Of a stretch of DNA of 64,000 bases, positions 26,101 through 38,100 are shown in pieces. The DNA comes from Taeniopygia guttata (taxonomy: Eukaryota; Chordata; Aves; Passeriformes; Estrildidae): contig NC_133027.1 in the NCBI RefSeq assembly GCF_048771995.1, forward strand, positions 12,582,001 through 12,646,000. The letters are read 5' to 3'. A program made the position numbers and the translations under genes. The notes under the pieces are model-generated. The model was not told the DNA's origin. It made no database searches and saw only the letters and a program-made list of their open reading frames with translations. The first letter of the stretch is position 1. Each line of letters starts with the position of its first letter.

Positions 26101-29100
26101 ATTGCTTGCTGATGGCAACCAGGGAAGAATATCATCTTCATATCCATATACTGTTCTGTTGTATTGGCCCGTTTTAATTTGATCTGTGTTGCTTAGAATC
26201 CTTTTACACTGAATTTTTATGCTTTCTCCTTGGATGATATAGTGGTAGATGTGAGAAGGAAGGAGGTAACGGCTTGTCCCTCATGTTTCTCTCTTGCCCC
26301 AGAGCACAAAACCAGCATCACTGTCTGCCCCAGCCACCTCTGCTCCTAGAGAAGAATATGAAGAGGACCATATTGAGCAGTATGACCGTGAGGCTCCATC
26401 AGGGGTCTCAGCAGAGCCTGAATCTTCAGAGCCAGTAAGTGCCAGTTGTGGGTGGTGCTGTCTTTAGTGCATGGCAGAGCTGCAAGTTTCGCTTTTGCGT
26501 TTCAGAGCTTTCAAGATTTATAACGTCAGTTACAAAGAGATCATTGCTATCTGATAGAAGGGAGGCTGGAATATTTATTTCAGAGCAATTTGCAGTACAG
26601 GTGGATTAACCAATTTTAATACCATGAGAGCTCATTGGAATCCCACTGCAATTAAAGTTTCTCAATTTTCCTTGGAAGAAATGGTGGTAGATGTGAGAAT
26701 ATAGGAAGTTATAGATGATAGGTAACAGCCTGTCCCTCATGCTTCTCTCTTGCCACAGATGACAGAGGAAACAACAGTGTCTGCCCTGGCTCCCTCTGCT
26801 CCTGAAGAAGAAGCCAGAGAGGAGCAAATTGAAAAGAATGACCGTGAGGCTCCATCAGTGGTCACACTAGAGCCTGAATCTTCTGAAACGGCAAGTGCCA
26901 GTTGTGGGTGATGCTGTATTTAGTGCAAGGCAGAGCTGCAAGTTTCTGACCAGCCTGCTCTTGCTGTTGCTGGCGAGGATGCTGAGTGCTGGAGTCCTGC
27001 CAGGACCCAGCGATTTCCTGCAGGCAGTGACCTCCAGCTAGAAATTGGCCTTGGACCTGTCATGTTTAGGCACCAAAGCCTGTTGCCTCAGGATGAGCGT
27101 CTGGCTGCTCAACTCAGTGAAGCTCTGTCTCTTGGGCTTCTGCAGGGCCATGGCCAAGGGCGCACGAGGTAGTGCTGGAGGTCTCAGGGCTTGGTTTGTT
27201 TGCTTTCTCTTTGTGGAAACACGTGTTTGGCTGGTGAAACGGGTCTGCAGTTTCTCGAGTATTTATTCAGTTCTACAAAGTGTGCGGCTCAGCTGTCTTG
27301 TGACTTTTGATAAGCTGCAAGTAGACGAGTGTGTTGTCCATGAATCTGTGGGGGACAAGATCTGGCCAAAGAAACTAAGTTTATAATTGTGAAGCCCTCT
27401 TGTGAGGCAAAAAGCAAGGTTCTGTGGATGCATTTTTTGGTGTAGTCTGCAGCTTTGAAAAGTGCACTGCAGCCTGGAGGCGGGGCCGGGGGGAGGTGAA
27501 GCTGCAAGTCCATGACTGCAGTCTTGTGTTGCTCAGAAGAGGAAGGACATTTTGAAATGGTGGATGCTGTATTTTTAATCCAATGGGCAACTTTGTGGCT
27601 GGGACGCTGTGTGGGCCAAAAGGACCCAGGGGTGCCGGTCAAAAGCAGCTGAAGGTGGGCCAGGACCTGGCCAGGTGGCCAAGAAGGCCAAGGGCACCCT
27701 GGCCTGTGTCATCAGCAGTGGGGCAGCAGGAGCAGGGCAGTGACCATCCCCCTGGGCTGGGCAGCGCTGCAACCATAGCTGGAAGTTCTGTGCTGCGTGT
27801 CACCCTCAAATCCACGGGTGATCAGTCCCCAGTGCACCCCGTCCAGCTGGGCAGTGGGGCGAGTCGGGCAGAGGGAGGGAACTTCTCCTTGGATCCTGGG
27901 GGGCTTTGAGAAGCTCCCTCGTGAGTTCAAAGACAAGCTGGTCCGACAAGCAAGAGAAAGAGGCGCTCCTCCTCAGGATTAGTTCCGAAATTTAATGAGG
28001 GCCTGGAGAGATCCCAGGCCGCATCCAAACCCGAAGGACATCCAGAGCAAGAGAGGGTGTCCCTGCCCAGAGGAGCCAGATAGAGGGGGACGGGGAAACC
28101 CGAGCAGCCAACAGGGGAAGGACTTGGGAGTGGCTCTCTGGGGGCAAGGCCTCAGAGTGACCACTGAGGAGGGGGTGGGGGAGGAGCCCCGAGCCAGGGT
28201 CCAGTTACCTGGTGACCCTGGGAGAAGGCTCTGGACAAAGGGGAAGGGTCACGAGGTGATGGACACATCACCTGGGAGGAGACAGGGGGATGAGTCAGGG
28301 ATTTTGGGGTTTGATGGACATACAGGTGCTGATGGGAAAGCTGGGATGAACCAAACGGATACAAAGAGGGGATATGGAGGGACAAACCATTATGAGGGGA
28401 TATACAGGGCGAGCACAACTCCACAGTGATGTGTCTACATGTGGGCCCCTCTGAAGCAGGAAGTCCTTGAGGCGCTGGGCGTGTGCAGAGAAGGACACGG
28501 GAGCTGGGGAAGGGTGTGGAGCGCAAGGCCAAGGAGGAGGTGCTCAGGGTGTTTCAGCCTGGACAACGGGAGGCTCGTGAGGGACCTTCAGGCACACTTC
28601 CATAGATCCATACATGACAGTGCTCATCACCATGGCTGTTCCCCTGCCAAACATGCCCTCACTGCCTCCAAGTGTTTTAGCCACCTGAGGAGGGGACACT
28701 TTTGACTTGGTTTGACTTGGTTTGGTAGGAGGTAAAGCCCTGCCCATTTTCTCTCTTTCCAGCAAGCACAGATTCTTCTGCACAACCTTTCCTGCCCTTT
28801 CCTTGCACTGGTTAGGATTCTGATCCAGTCTGAGTTTTCCATGTCTGCCACAGCAACAGCAAAGGCCTTGCTGGCTATTTCCTACTTTTGCATTTCAGGG
28901 CTTTAAAGAGCCAAAAGCTCCTTTGTGCCAAGGCACAGTTGCTTGCTGATGGCAGCCAGGAAGGACTATCAAATACATAGAGTGCATTAAATAGAGTTCT
29001 GTTGAGTTAGCCCATTTTAATCTGGTCAGAGTGACTTAGAATCGCATTGCTAACAAAGTGGATAATTTTTCCTTTTAAGAGGTGGTTGTGGATCCGAGGA

Positions 29101-32100
29101 GAAACGAGATTATAAATGATAGGTAACGGCTTGTCCCTCATGCTTCTCTCTTGCCACAGATGACAGAGACACCAGCAGTGTCTGCTCTGGCTCCCTCTCC
29201 TCCTGGTGAACAAGCCAAAGAGGAGCAAATTGAGGAGTATGACCTTGAGGCTCAATCAGGGGTCATACCAGAGCCTGAATCTCCTGAGCCAGTAAGTGCC
29301 CATTGTGGGTGGTGCTGTCTTTAGTGCAAGGCAGAGCTGCAAGTTTCACTGTTGCATTTCAGAGCTTTCAAGAATTACAAGGTCACTTACACAAATAGAT
29401 TATTACTACCTGATAGTAGGCAAGGTGGAATATTTAATTCAGAGCAATTTGCATTATAGGTGGATTGGCCAATTTCAATACCATGAGAGTGCCTTAGAAT
29501 CCCATTATAATCCAAGTCTCTCAACTTTCCTTGGAAGATATGGTGGTAGATGGGAGAAGATAGAAGGTTATAAATGATAGGTAACAGCCTGTCCCTCATG
29601 CTTCTCTCTTGCCACAGATGACAGAGGCAACAACAGTGTCTGCCTTGGCTCCCTCTGCTTCTGGTGAAGAAGCCAAAGAGGAGCAAATTGAGGAGTATGA
29701 CCACGAGGCTCCATCAGTGGTCACGCCAGAGCCTGAATCTGCTGAGCCAGTAAGTGCCAGTTGTGGGTGGTGCTGTCTTTAGTGCAAGGCAGAGCAGCAA
29801 GTTTCACTGTTGCATTTCTTAGCTTTCAAGAATTACAAGGTCACTTACACAAATAGATCATTGTCACCTGATAGTAGACAGGTTGGGATATTTAAATCAG
29901 AGCAAGTTGCATTACAGTTGTAGTAGCCAATTTTAATACACGAGAGCACTTTAGAACCCCATTGTAATCAAAGATTCTCAATTTTCCTTGCAAGAAATGG
30001 TGGTAGATGTGAGAAGAAATGCGGTTTTAAATGATAGGTAATGGCCTGTCCCTCATGTTTCTCTCTTGCCCCAGAGCACAAAACCAGCATCACTGTCTGC
30101 CCCAGCCACCTCTGCTCCTAGAGAAGAATATGAAGAGGACCATATTGAGCAGTATGACCGTGAGGCTCCATCAGGGGTCTCAGCAGAGCCTGAATCTTCA
30201 GAGCCAGTAAGTGCCAGTTGTGGGTGGTGCTGTCTTTAGTGCATGGCAGAGCTGCAAGTTTCGCTTTTGCGTTTCAGAGCTTTCAAGATTTATAACGTCA
30301 GTTACAAAGAGATCATTGCTATCTGATAGAAGGGAGGGTGGAATATTTATTTCAGAGCAATTTGCAGTACAGGTGGATTAAGCAATTTTAATACCATGAG
30401 AGCTCATTGGAATCCCACTGCAATTAAAGTTTCTCAATTTTCCTTGGAAGAAATGGTGGTAGATGTGAGAATATAGGAAGTTATAGATGATAGGTAACAG
30501 CCTGTCCCTCATGCTTCTCTCTTGCCACAGATGACAGAGGAAACAACAGTGTCTGCCCTGGCTCCCTCTGCTCCTGAAGAAGAAGCCAGAGAGGAGCAAA
30601 TTGAAAAGAATGACCGTGAGGCTCCATCAGTGGTCACACTAGAGCCTGAATCTTCTGAAACGGCAAGTGCCAGTTGTGGGTGATGCTGTATTTAGTGCAA
30701 GGCAGAGCTGCAAGTTTCTGACCAGCCTGCTCTTGCTGTTGCTGGCGAGGATGCTGAGTGCTGGAGTCCTGCCAGGACCCAGCGATTTCCTGCAGGCAGT
30801 GACCTCCAGCTAGAAATTGGCCTTGGACCTGTCATGTTTAGGCACCAAAGCCTGTTGCCTCAGGATGAGCGTCTGGCTGCTCAACTCAGTGAAGCTCTGT
30901 CTCTTGGGCTTCTGCAGGGCCATGGCCAAGGGCGCACGAGGTAGTGCTGGAGGTCTCAGGGCTTGGTTTGTTTGCTTTCTCTTTGTGGAAACACGTGTTT
31001 GGCTGGTGAAACGGGTCTGCAGTTTCTCGAGTATTTATTCAGTTCTACAAAGTGTGCGGCTCAGCTGTCTTGTGACTTTTGATAAGCTGCAAGTAGACGA
31101 GTGTGTTGTCCATGAATCTGTGGGGGACAAGATCTGGCCAAAGAAACTAAGTTTATAATTGTGAAGCCCTCTTGTGAGGCAAAAAGCAAGGTTCTGTGGA
31201 TGCATTTTTTGGTGTAGTCTGCAGCTTTGAAAAGTGCACTGCAGCCTGGAGGCGGGGCCGGGGGGAGGTGAAGCTGCAAGTCCATGACTGCAGTCTTGTG
31301 TTGCTCAGAAGAGGAAGGACATTTTGAAATGGTGGATGCTGTATTTTTAATCCAATGGGCAACTTTGTGGCTGGGACGCTGTGTGGGCCAAAAGGACCCA
31401 GGGGTGCCGGTCAAAAGCAGCTGAAGGTGGGCCAGGACCTGGCCAGGTGGCCAAGAAGGCCAAGGGCACCCTGGCCTGTGTCATCAGCAGTGGGGCAGCA
31501 GGAGCAGGGCAGTGACCATCCCCCTGGGCTGGGCAGCGCTGCAACCATAGCTGGAAGTTCTGTGCTGCGTGTCACCCTCAAATCCACGGGTGATCAGTCC
31601 CCAGTGCACCCCGTCCAGCTGGGCAGTGGGGCGAGTCGGGCAGAGGGAGGGAACTTCTCCTTGGATCCTGGGGGGCTTTGAGAAGCTCCCTCGTGAGTTC
31701 AAAGACAAGCTGGTCCGACAAGCAAGAGAAAGAGGCGCTCCTCCTCAGGATTAGTTCTGAAATTTAATGAGGGCCTGGAGAGATCCCAGGCCGCATCCAA
31801 ACCCGAAGGACATCCAGAGCAAGAGAGGGTGTCCCTGCCCAGAGGAGCCAGATAGAGGGGGACGGGGATACCCAAGCAGCCAACAGGGGAAGGACTTGGG
31901 AGTGGCTCTCTGGGGGCAAGGCCTCAGCGTGACCACTGAGGAAGGGGTGGGGGAGGAGCCCCGAGCCAGGGTCCAGTTACCTGGTGACCCTGGGAGAAGG
32001 CTCTGGACAAAGGGGAAGGGTCACGAGGTGATGGACACATCACCTGGGAGGAGACAGGGGGATGAGTCAGGGATTTTGGGGTTTGATGGACATACAGGTG

Positions 32101-35100
32101 CTGATGGGAAAGCTGGGATGAACCAAACGGATACAAAGAGGGGATATGGAGGGACAAACCATTATGAGGGGATATACAGGGCGAGCACAACTCCACAGTG
32201 ATGTGTCTACATGTGGGCCCCTCTGAAGCAGGAAGTCCTTGAGGCGCTGGGCGTGTGCAGAGAAGGACACGGGAGCTGGGGAAGGGTGTGGAGCACAAGG
32301 CCAAGGAGGAGGTGCTCAGGGTGTTTCAGCCTGGACAACGGGAGGCTCGTGAGGGACCTTCAGGCACACTTCCATAGATCCATACATGACAGTGCTCATC
32401 ACCATGGCTGTTCCCCTGCCAAACATGCCCTCACTGCCTCCAAGTGTTTTAGCCACCTGAGGAGGGGACACTTTTGACTTGGTTTGACTTGGTTTGGTAG
32501 GAGGTAAAGCCCTGCCCATTTTCTCTCTTTCCAGCAAGCACAGATTCTTCTGCACAACCTTTCCTGCCCTTTCCTTGCACTGGTTAGGATTCTGATCCAG
32601 TCTGAGTTTTCCATGTCTGCCACAGCAACAGCAAAGGCCTTGCTGGCTATTTCCTACTTTTGCATTTCAGGGCTTTAAAGAGCCAAAAGCTCCTTTGTGC
32701 CAAGGCACAGTTGCTTGCTGATGGCAGCCAGGAAGGACTATCAAATACATAGAGTGCATTAAATAGAGTTCTGTTGAGTTAGCCCATTTTAATCTGGTCA
32801 GAGTGACTTAGAATCGCATTGCTAACAAAGTGGATAATTTTTCCTTTTAAGAGGTGGTTGTGGATCCGAGGAGAAACGAGATTATAAATGATAGGTAACG
32901 GCTTGTCCCTCATGCTTCTCTCTTGCCACAGATGACAGAGACACCAGCAGTGTCTGCTCTGGCTCCCTCTCCTCCTGGTGAACAAGCCAAAGAGGAGCAA
33001 ATTGAGGAGTATGACCTTGAGGCTCAATCAGGGGTCATACCAGAGCCTGAATCTCCTGAGCCAGTAAGTGCCCATTGTGGGTGGTGCTGTCTTTAGTGCA
33101 AGGCAGAGCTGCAAGTTTCACTGTTGCATTTCAGAGCTTTCAAGAATTACAAGGTCACTTACACAAATAGATTATTACTACCTGATAGTAGGCAAGGTGG
33201 AATATTTAATTCAGAGCAATTTGCATTATAGGTGGATTGGCCAATTTCAATACCATGAGAGTGCCTTAGAATCCCATTATAATCCAAGTCTCTCAACTTT
33301 CCTTGGAAGATATGGTGGTAGATGGGAGAAGATAGAAGGTTATAAATGATAGGTAACAGCCTGTCCCTCATGCTTCTCTCTTGCCACAGATGACAGAGGC
33401 AACAACAGTGTCTGCCTTGGCTCCCTCTGCTTCTGGTGAAGAAGCCAAAGAGGAGCAAATTGAGGAGTATGACCACGAGGCTCCATCAGTGGTCACGCCA
33501 GAGCCTGAATCTGCTGAGCCAGTAAGTGCCAGTTGTGGGTGGTGCTGTCTTTAGTGCAAGGCAGAGCAGCAAGTTTCACTGTTGCATTTCTTAGCTTTCA
33601 AGAATTACAAGGTCACTTACACAAATAGATCATTGTCACCTGATAGTAGACAGGTTGGGATATTTAAATCAGAGCAAGTTGCATTACAGTTGTAGTAGCC
33701 AATTTTAATACACGAGAGCACTTTAGAACCCCATTGTAATCAAAGATTCTCAATTTTCCTTGCAAGAAATGGTGGTAGATGTGAGAAGAAATGCGGTTTT
33801 AAATGATAGGTAATGGCCTGTCCCTCATGTTTCTCTCTTGCCCCAGAGCACAAAACCAGCATCACTGTCTGCTCCAGCCACCTCTGCTCCTAGAGAAGAA
33901 TATGAAGAGGACCATATTGAGCAGTATGACCGTGAGGCTCCATCAGGGGTCTCAGCAGAGCCTGAATCTTCAGAGCCAGTAAGTGCCAGTTGTGGGTGGT
34001 GCTGTCTTTAGTGCATGGCAGAGCTGCAAGTTTCGCTTTTGCGTTTCAGAGCTTTCAAGATTTATAACGTCAGTTACAAAGAGATCATTGCTATCTGATA
34101 GAAGGGAGGCTGGAATATTTATTTCAGAGCAATTTGCAGTACAGGTGGATTAACCAATTTTAATACCATGAGAGCTCATTGGAATCCCACTGCAATTAAA
34201 GTTTCTCAATTTTCCTTGGAAGAAATGGTGGTAGATGTGAGAATATAGGAAGTTATAGATGATAGGTAACAGCCTGTCCCTCATGCTTCTCTCTTGCCAC
34301 AGATGACAGAGGAAACAACAGTGTCTGCCCTGGCTCCCTCTGCTCCTGAAGAAGAAGCCAGAGAGGAGCAAATTGAAAAGAATGACCGTGAGGCTCCATC
34401 AGTGGTCACACTAGAGCCTGAATCTTCTGAAACGGCAAGTGCCAGTTGTGGGTGATGCTGTATTTAGTGCAAGGCAGAGCTGCAAGTTTCTGACCAGCCT
34501 GCTCTTGCTGTTGCTGGCGAGGATGCTGAGTGCTGGAGTCCTGCCAGGACCCAGCGATTTCCTGCAGGCAGTGACCTCCAGCTAGAAATTGGCCTTGGAC
34601 CTGTCATGTTTAGGCACCAAAGCCTGTTGCCTCAGGATGAGCGTCTGGCTGCTCAACTCAGTGAAGCTCTGTCTCTTGGGCTTCTGCAGGGCCATGGCCA
34701 AGGGCGCACGAGGTAGTGCTGGAGGTCTCAGGGCTTGGTTTGTTTGCTTTCTCTTTGTGGAAACACGTGTTTGGCTGGTGAAACGGGTCTGCAGTTTCTC
34801 GAGTATTTATTCAGTTCTACAAAGTGTGCGGCTCAGCTGTCTTGTGACTTTTGATAAGCTGCAAGTAGACGAGTGTGTTGTCCATGAATCTGTGGGGGAC
34901 AAGATCTGGCCAAAGAAACTAAGTTTATAATTGTGAAGCCCTCTTGTGAGGCAAAAAGCAAGGTTCTGTGGATGCATTTTTTGGTGTAGTCTGCAGCTTT
35001 GAAAAGTGCACTGCAGCCTGGAGGCGGGGCCGGGGGGAGGTGAAGCTGCAAGTCCATGACTGCAGTCTTGTGTTGCTCAGAAGAGGAAGGACATTTTGAA

Positions 35101-38100
35101 ATGGTGGATGCTGTATTTTTAATCCAATGGGCAACTTTGTGGCTGGGACGCTGTGTGGGCCAAAAGGACCCAGGGGTGCTGGTCAAAAGCAGCTGAAGGT
35201 GGGCCAGGACCTGGCCAGGTGGCCAAGAAGGCCAAGGGCACCCTGGCCTGTGTCATCAGCAGTGGGGCAGCAGGAGCAGGGCAGTGACCATCCCCCTGGG
35301 CTGGGCAGCGCTGCAACCATAGCTGGAAGTTCTGTGCTGCGTGTCACCCTCAAATCCACGGGTGATCAGTCCCCAGTGCACCCCGTCCAGCTGGGCAGTG
35401 GGGCGAGTCGGGCAGAGGGAGGGAACTTCTCCTTGGATCCTGGGGGGCTTTGAGAAGCTCCCTCGTGAGTTCAAAGACAAGCTGGTCCGACAAGCAAGAG
35501 AAAGAGGCGCTCCTCCTCAGGATTAGTTCCGAAATTTAATGAGGGCCTGGAGAGATCCCAGGCCGCATCCAAACCCGAAGGACATCCAGAGCAAGAGAGG
35601 GTGTCCCTGCCCAGAGGAGCCAGATATAGGGGGACGGGGAAACCCGAGCAGCCAACAGGGGAAGGACTTGGGAGTGGCTCTCTGGGGGCAAGGCCTCAGA
35701 GTGACCACTGAGGAGGGGGTGGGGGAGGAGCCCCGAGCCAGGGTCCAGTTACCTGGTGACCCTGGGAGAAGGCTCTGGACAAAGGGGAAGGGTCACGAGG
35801 TGATGGACACATCACCTGGGAGGAGACAGGGGGATGAGTCAGGGATTTTGGGGTTTGATGGACATACAGGTGCTGATGGGAAAGCTGGGATGAACCAAAC
35901 GGATACAAAGAGGGGATATGGAGGGACAAACCATTATGAGGGGATATACAGGGCGAGCACAACTCCACAGTGATGTGTCTACATGTGGGCCCCTCTGAAG
36001 CAGGAAGTCCTTGAGGCGCTGGGCGTGTGCAGAGAAGGACACGGGAGCTGGGGAAGGGTGTGGAGCGCAAGGCCAAGGAGGAGGTGCTCAGGGTGTTTCA
36101 GCCTGGACAACGGGAGGCTCGTGAGGGACCTTCAGGCACACTTCCATAGATCCATACATGACAGTGCTCATCACCATGGCTGTTCCCCTGCCAAACATGC
36201 CCTCACTGCCTCCAAGTGTTTTAGCCACCTGAGGAGGGGACACTTTTGACTTGGTTTGACTTGGTTTGGTAGGAGGTAAAGCCCTGCCCATTTTCTCTCT
36301 TTCCAGCAAGCACAGATTCTTCTGCACAACCTTTCCTGCCCTTTCCTTGCACTGGTTAGGATTCTGATCCAGTCTGAGTTTTCCATGTCTGCCACAGCAA
36401 CAGCAAAGGCCTTGCTGGCTATTTCCTACTTTTGCATTTCAGGGCTTTAAAGAGCCAAAAGCTCCTTTGTGCCAAGGCACAGTTGCTTGCTGATGGCAGC
36501 CAGGAAGGACTATCAAATACATAGAGTGCATTAAATAGAGTTCTGTTGAGTTAGCCCATTTTAATCTGGTCAGAGTGACTTAGAATCGCATTGCTAACAA
36601 AGTGGATAATTTTTCCTTTTAAGAGGTGGTTGTGGATCCGAGGAGAAACGAGATTATAAATGATAGGTAACGGCTTGTCCCTCATGCTTCTCTCTTGCCA
36701 CAGATGACAGAGACACCAGCAGTGTCTGCTCTGGCTCCCTCTCCTCCTGGTGAACAAGCCAAAGAGGAGCAAATTGAGGAGTATGACCTTGAGGCTCAAT
36801 CAGGGGTCATACCAGAGCCTGAATCTCCTGAGCCAGTAAGTGCCCATTGTGGGTGGTGCTGTCTTTAGTGCAAGGCAGAGCTGCAAGTTTCACTGTTGCA
36901 TTTCAGAGCTTTCAAGAATTACAAGGTCACTTACACAAATAGATTATTGCTACCTGATAGTAGGCAAGGTGGAATATTTAATTCAGAGCAATTTGCATTA
37001 TAGGTGGATTGGCCAATTTCAATACCATGAGAGTGCCTTAGAATCCCATTATAATCCAAGTCTCTCAACTTTCCTTGGAAGATATGGTGGTAGATGGGAG
37101 AAGATAGAAGGTTATAAATGATAGGTAACAGCCTGTCCCTCATGCTTCTCTCTCGCCACAGATGACAGAGGCAACAACAGTGTCTGCCTTGGCTCCCTCT
37201 GCTTCTGGTGAAGAAGCCAAAGAGGAGCAAATTGAGGAGTATGACCACGAGGCTCCATCAGTGGTCACGCCAGAGCCTGAATCTGCTGAGCCAGTAAGTG
37301 CCAGTTGTGGGTGGTGCTGTCTTTAGTGCAAGGCAGAGCAGCAAGTTTCACTGTTGCATTTCTTAGCTTTCAAGAATTACAAGGTCACTTACACAAATAG
37401 ATCATTGTCACCTGATAGTAGACAGGTTGGGATATTTAAATCAGAGCAAGTTGCATTACAGTTGTAGTAGCCAATTTTAATACACGAGAGCACTTTAGAA
37501 CCCCATTGTAATCCAAGTCTCTCAACTTTCCTTGCAAGATATGGTGGTAGATGGGAGAAGATAGAAGGTTATAAATGATAGGTATCAGCCTGTCCCTCAT
37601 GCTTCTCTCTTGCCACAGATGATAGAGACAACAGCAGTGTCTGCCCTGGCTCCATCTCCTCTTGGTGAAGAAGCCAAACGAGAGCAAGTTGAGCAGTATG
37701 ACCTCGAGGCTCCATCAGTGGTCACAGCACAGCCTGAATTTTTGGAGCCAGTAAGTGCCCGTTGTGGGTGGTGCTGTCTTTAGTGCAAGACAGAGCTGCA
37801 AATTTCTGATGAGCCAGCCCTTGCTGTTGCTGGCTGAGGATGCTGAGTGCTTGCCACATGGGCTGTTTCATCGGCATATATCTCCTCACGTTATCCTAGT
37901 GTTTTTTCCACTGGCATCTGTGGCTCTTCTGTCTTGTTTTTGTTCCTTTTTTAGGAGGGGAATTCCTGTTCAATTTTTTGGTTTTTAGCAATGCAGATGG
38001 ATTTTCCTCCATCTTTCCTACCCTTTTTCTGCGCTTGTAAAGATTCTGCTTGCATTTTCTTTTGTAAGGGGGCCTTTCTGGAGGATGCAGTATTTTTGCA

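Larger units (their letters stand above)
26281..30052 (+). repeat. Tandem unit 1 (3,772 bp) with four repeat exons
   Basis: Exons at 26303-26434, 26759-26890, 29160-29291 and 29618-29749, each exactly 132 nt and phase 0-0. The period of 3,772 bp is exact between equivalent exons of units 1, 2 and 3. The second exon ends at a GC donor (ACG/gcaagt) instead of GT. Between the second and third exons lies a GC-rich segment that includes a solo-LTR-like element and a diverged CR1 tail. The left border is where similarity to unit 2 begins, just upstream of the first exon. Confidence 0.85.

Noticed and set aside
27045-28429. Several open frames of 60-144 codons repeated in each tandem unit
   Set aside because: They recur only because the units are copies. 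They lie in introns and the LTR-like element, and show no domain.
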